Assembly (NCBI GenBank): GCA_023444445.1 | Contig: JAEXMK010000160.1 | Coordinates: forward strand, 1 to 35,902 | Source: Pseudomonadota bacterium | GTDB taxonomy: Bacteria > Pseudomonadota > Alphaproteobacteria > Rhizobiales > Rhizobiaceae | Length of the DNA: 35,902 bases | Direction of reading: 5' to 3' | Shown: piece after piece, positions 32,183 through 35,902 of the stretch | Layout of the letters: every line of letters starts with the position of its first letter | How positions within the stretch are numbered: position 1 is the first letter of the stretch | Program-made: the position numbers and the translations under genes | The notes under the pieces: model-generated | Told to the model about the DNA's origin: nothing | What the model saw: only the letters and a program-made list of their open reading frames with translations | Database searches by the model: none

Positions 32183-33277
32183 ATGAACCAGCCAAGCATG
32201 GAAAAAGACACTCTCAGGACGACGATCGACAATGTCGCCGCCGCCTTCAGCCGCCTCAAGGGCATCCAGGAAGGTCTGGTCAGCGGCAGTTCCGACGGCA
32301 AGATCCAGTTCGATGAATGGGACTGGGAAGTGGGTGTCGGCCTTTATGGCTTCCTGCGCCGGGCGCTTGCCGCCAACGACCAGAAGGCATTGGACGACCT
32401 TGTCACATGGTACGGCTGGCAGATCGACCGCGGCCTGCCGCCGCGCCAGATCAACAGCTCGGCGCCGATGCTGCCGCTCGTTATCCTCACCGAACATGTC
32501 GACCGGCCGGATTTCCGGGCACTGGTGGAAGACTGGGCCGACTGGCTGGTGCACAAATTGCCGAAAACCGAGGATGGCGGCTTCCAGCATGTCGTCAAGG
32601 AGCGGCTGAATGAGGGCGAGCTCTGGGACGACACGCTGTTCATGGCCTGTCTGTTCCTCGCCCGCGCCGGCGTGGTCTGCAAACGCCAGGACTGGATCGA
32701 TGAGGCCGTCTACCAGTTCATGATCCATGCGCGTTATCTTTCGGACCCCGTCACCGGGCTCTGGTATCACGGCTGGACCTTCAACGGCCGCCACAATTTC
32801 GCGGATGCCTTCTGGGCGCGCGGCAATTCCTGGATCACCGTCGCCATCCCCGAACTCTTCGAGCTGGTGCCGACACTTGCCGGAAAGGACAAACGTTTCC
32901 TCGCCAACGTTCTTTCAAGCCAGGTGCGTTCGCTGAGAAAATATCAGCGTGAAGACGGCATGTTCCACACGCTGCTCGATGATCCGACCTCGCCGGTGGA
33001 AACGTCGGCAACGGCCGGTATCGCCTACGGCATTCTGCGCGGCATCGAAGCCGGCATTCTCGGCGAAGAGAACCGCCCGCATGCGGAACGCGCGCTGAAG
33101 GCGGTGCTCGGCAATATCGACGATGAAGGCGTCGTTCACGGCGTTTCCGACGGCACGCCGATGGGCCACGATCTCGATTTCTACCGCCGCATTCCCAATC
33201 TGCCCACGCCCTACGGGCAGGCGCTGACGATGCTGCTTCTGATCGACGTTTTCTTGAAAAGGCCAAAGGCATCGTGA
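32183..33277 (+). CDS. GH105-type unsaturated rhamnogalacturonyl hydrolase
   Basis: A 364-residue alpha-toroid enzyme of the GH88/GH105 group (YteR-like). These remove the 4,5-unsaturated galacturonyl end left by pectin or rhamnogalacturonan lyases. The family block LWDDTLFMACLFLARAG holds the likely catalytic Asp (149 or 150); IQFDEWDWEVGVGLYG and the DPVTGLWYHGWTF then NFADAFWARGNSW segment are also typical. No signal peptide, so it acts on imported oligosaccharides. It starts 13 bases after the 840-residue gene and its stop overlaps the next start by four bases. Confidence 0.9.
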   Translation: MNQPSMEKDTLRTTIDNVAAAFSRLKGIQEGLVSGSSDGKIQFDEWDWEVGVGLYGFLRRALAANDQKALDDLVTWYGWQIDRGLPPRQINSSAPMLPLVILTEHVDRPDFRALVEDWADWLVHKLPKTEDGGFQHVVKERLNEGELWDDTLFMACLFLARAGVVCKRQDWIDEAVYQFMIHARYLSDPVTGLWYHGWTFNGRHNFADAFWARGNSWITVAIPELFELVPTLAGKDKRFLANVLSSQVRSLRKYQREDGMFHTLLDDPTSPVETSATAGIAYGILRGIEAGILGEENRPHAERALKAVLGNIDDEGVVHGVSDGTPMGHDLDFYRRIPNLPTPYGQALTMLLLIDVFLKRPKAS

Positions 33278-34634
33278 GCACCATGAACATCAATCAGGAC
33301 ATTACAGTTGCAGCCGGTGGTCTCGATGCCACGGCGGCCATCCAGCAGGCTATCGATACCGTGTCAGCCGCAGGCGGCGGGCGTGTATCGCTCGCCGCCG
33401 GGCGCCATGTCAGCGCCGGCCTTCATCTCAAAAGTGGCGTGGAACTGCACCTTGCCGAAGATGCGGTGCTTGCCCCCGTTTCCGATTATGACGCTTACGC
33501 GCAGACCCGCGTTTCAGTGATTGCCGAAGATTCCGATCGCGGCATGATCATCGCAAGGAGCGCGCGTGACATCGCCGTCACCGGTCCCGGTCGCATCGAG
33601 GCCGGCGGTGAAAATTTCATCATCGGCGACGACAAGGCCATGGGAACCTATATCCCGGCGAAAAAGCGCCCGCGCGTGATGGTGCTGGAAGCCTGCCGCA
33701 ATGTGCGCCTCGAAAACCTCTCCGTCAGCGGCTCACCCATGTGGACGCTGCACATGGTCGATTGCGAGGATCTCCATTTTCGCAATCTGCGCATCGAAAA
33801 CGACCGCCGCCTGCCGAATACGGACGGCATCGTGCTGGATGCCTGCCGGCGCGCCTTGATCGAGGACTGCTTTATCTCCACCGCCGATGACGGCATCTGC
33901 CTGAAGACCAGCGCCGGGCCGGATGGCAAGGCCGTCGGGGTCTGCGCCGATATCACGGTGCGCCGCTGCATCGTTTCCAGCATGAGCTGCGCGCTGAAAC
34001 TCGGCACGGAATCCTTCGGCGATTTCACCAATGTGGTGTTCGAGGATTGCAAGGTCGTGCAGTCCAACCGCGGCATGGGTCTTTTCTCCCGCGATGGCGG
34101 TGCCATGCGTAACATCCGCTTCTCGAGGATCGAGGCCGAGTGCCACGAAACGCCGGGCGGTTTCTGGGGCTCCGGCGAAGCGGTGACCGTCACCGTCGTC
34201 GACCGCCGCCCCGAACGGCAGGCCGGCCGGGTGGAAAACCTCGTCGTGGAAGATCTGGGCGGCTCGATGGAAGGGGCGATAAACCTCGTCTCCACCTCGA
34301 AGGCCGGCATTCACAATGTCAGGCTGGAGCGCATCACGCTTTCGCAGCAACCCGGCAAACTCGGCACCGGCCTGCAATATGACCTGCGCCCCACCAATGC
34401 CGACATAGCACCAAGCGCCGATGCGGCTGGCCGCGCCAATGCCTGGACGCAGGATGCTGAGGGCCGGATCGTCGGCATGGAAGATTATCCGGGCGGCATG
34501 CCCGCGATCTACCTTGAAGGCGTTCAAGGATTTTCGGCTGATAATGTCGCCATCAAGAGAGCAATGCCCTTGCCCGAGGGCTGGAACAGCCAGGAGATCG
34601 TCGCGACGGCGGGCTCGGATGAAGGGAGCAGGTG

Positions 34635-34635
<1 letters not shown>
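33274..34635 (+). CDS. GH28-family glycoside hydrolase (polygalacturonase-like)
   Basis: A protein of up to 453 residues with a right-handed parallel beta-helix. The GH28 acid motifs are present: NTDGI (Asp184) and ADDGICLK (Asp205, Asp206). Where polygalacturonases have the His of GHG and the Arg-x-Lys carboxylate clamp, this sequence reads [12 protein letters not shown] and [10 protein letters not shown], so those groups are absent. It lacks a signal peptide, pointing to intracellular exo-acting cleavage. The GTG start overlaps the GH105 stop; an ATG is three codons further. The stop overlaps the ATPase ATG by one base (TGATG), so the operon is tightly coupled. Confidence 0.9.
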
Positions 34636-35738
<1,103 letters not shown>

Positions 35739-35739
35739 C

Positions 35740-35902
35740 ATGGCCAATCCGAAGCTTGCGAGACTGTCCGACCGCGCGCTCGATGCCGTGATGGCGATTG
35801 CCGAAGTGCCGCTCAACTTCATCGAGCGGCTGATCGGCAAAAGGCGCATGCCCTATATCTTCCTGATGCCGAACCTCGTTCTTTTCGGCATCTTCACCTT
35901 CC
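35740..35902 (+). CDS. Sugar ABC transporter permease, N-terminal part (cut by window end)
   Basis: The first 54 codons read MANPKLARLSDRALDAVMAI, then PLNFIERLIGKRRMPYIFLM and a first membrane segment (PNLVLFGIFTF). This is the MalF/UgpA-type N-terminus of a CUT1 permease. It begins one base after the ATPase stop, with GGGAGAGG as ribosome site. The rest is outside the window. Confidence 0.85.
   Translation, partial: MANPKLARLSDRALDAVMAIAEVPLNFIERLIGKRRMPYIFLMPNLVLFGIFTF

Overview
The window looks like a replicon of an Agrobacterium/Rhizobium-type alphaproteobacterium. The protein families, the dense divergent regulator-plus-operon layout, the ABC uptake systems for plant-derived compounds and the GC-rich coding style all point there. 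This is inferred from family resemblance, not from a database match.

Layout. (1) 1-600: scar of two insertion sequences, an IS66-type transposase C-terminus abutting a sliver of an IS3-type transposase. (2) 850-8970, minus strand: a visibly AT-richer surface-glycan block with a GT4-type glycosyltransferase, HldE, HldD, an unusual AGE-isomerase/GmhB-phosphatase fusion and a two-domain GT9 heptosyltransferase. Together these could make ADP-L-glycero-D-manno-heptose and transfer it. (3) 9560-11323: an MsbA-like ABC exporter on the plus strand. (4) 11404-18228: a catabolic island with an IclR regulator, an SsuB/TauB-type ABC importer (ATPase divergent from permease and binding protein), an SDR, a DUF4286/EthD-like protein, a fumarylacetoacetate-hydrolase-family protein and a 2-keto-4-pentenoate-hydratase-family protein. 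A perfect IclR-type palindrome lies in the divergent promoter. (5) 18323-21869: LysR/aldo-keto reductase and DHFR-like/TetR pairs, each divergent. (6) 22002-23735: a sodB-fdxA-flavin reductase operon behind a textbook SoxR promoter (18-bp box inside a 19-bp spacer). (7) 23771-26575: AraC regulator, SDR and glycerophosphodiester phosphodiesterase. (8) 26667-35902: a pectin/rhamnogalacturonan-type oligosaccharide locus with a ROK regulator, a sugar-binding protein, a divergent operon of an unassigned 840-residue protein, GH105, GH28, an UgpC-type ATPase and the start of a permease. It probably carries a shared operator.

How they work together. The heptose block runs from sugar precursor to glycosyl transfer; the only canonical step without its usual enzyme (GmhA) may be done by the AGE domain. 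The pectin block imports oligosaccharides and trims them inside the cell, since the three enzymes have no signal peptides. The sod operon pairs superoxide removal with a ferredoxin and a flavin reductase. No tRNA, rRNA, CRISPR array or replication origin was recognised.
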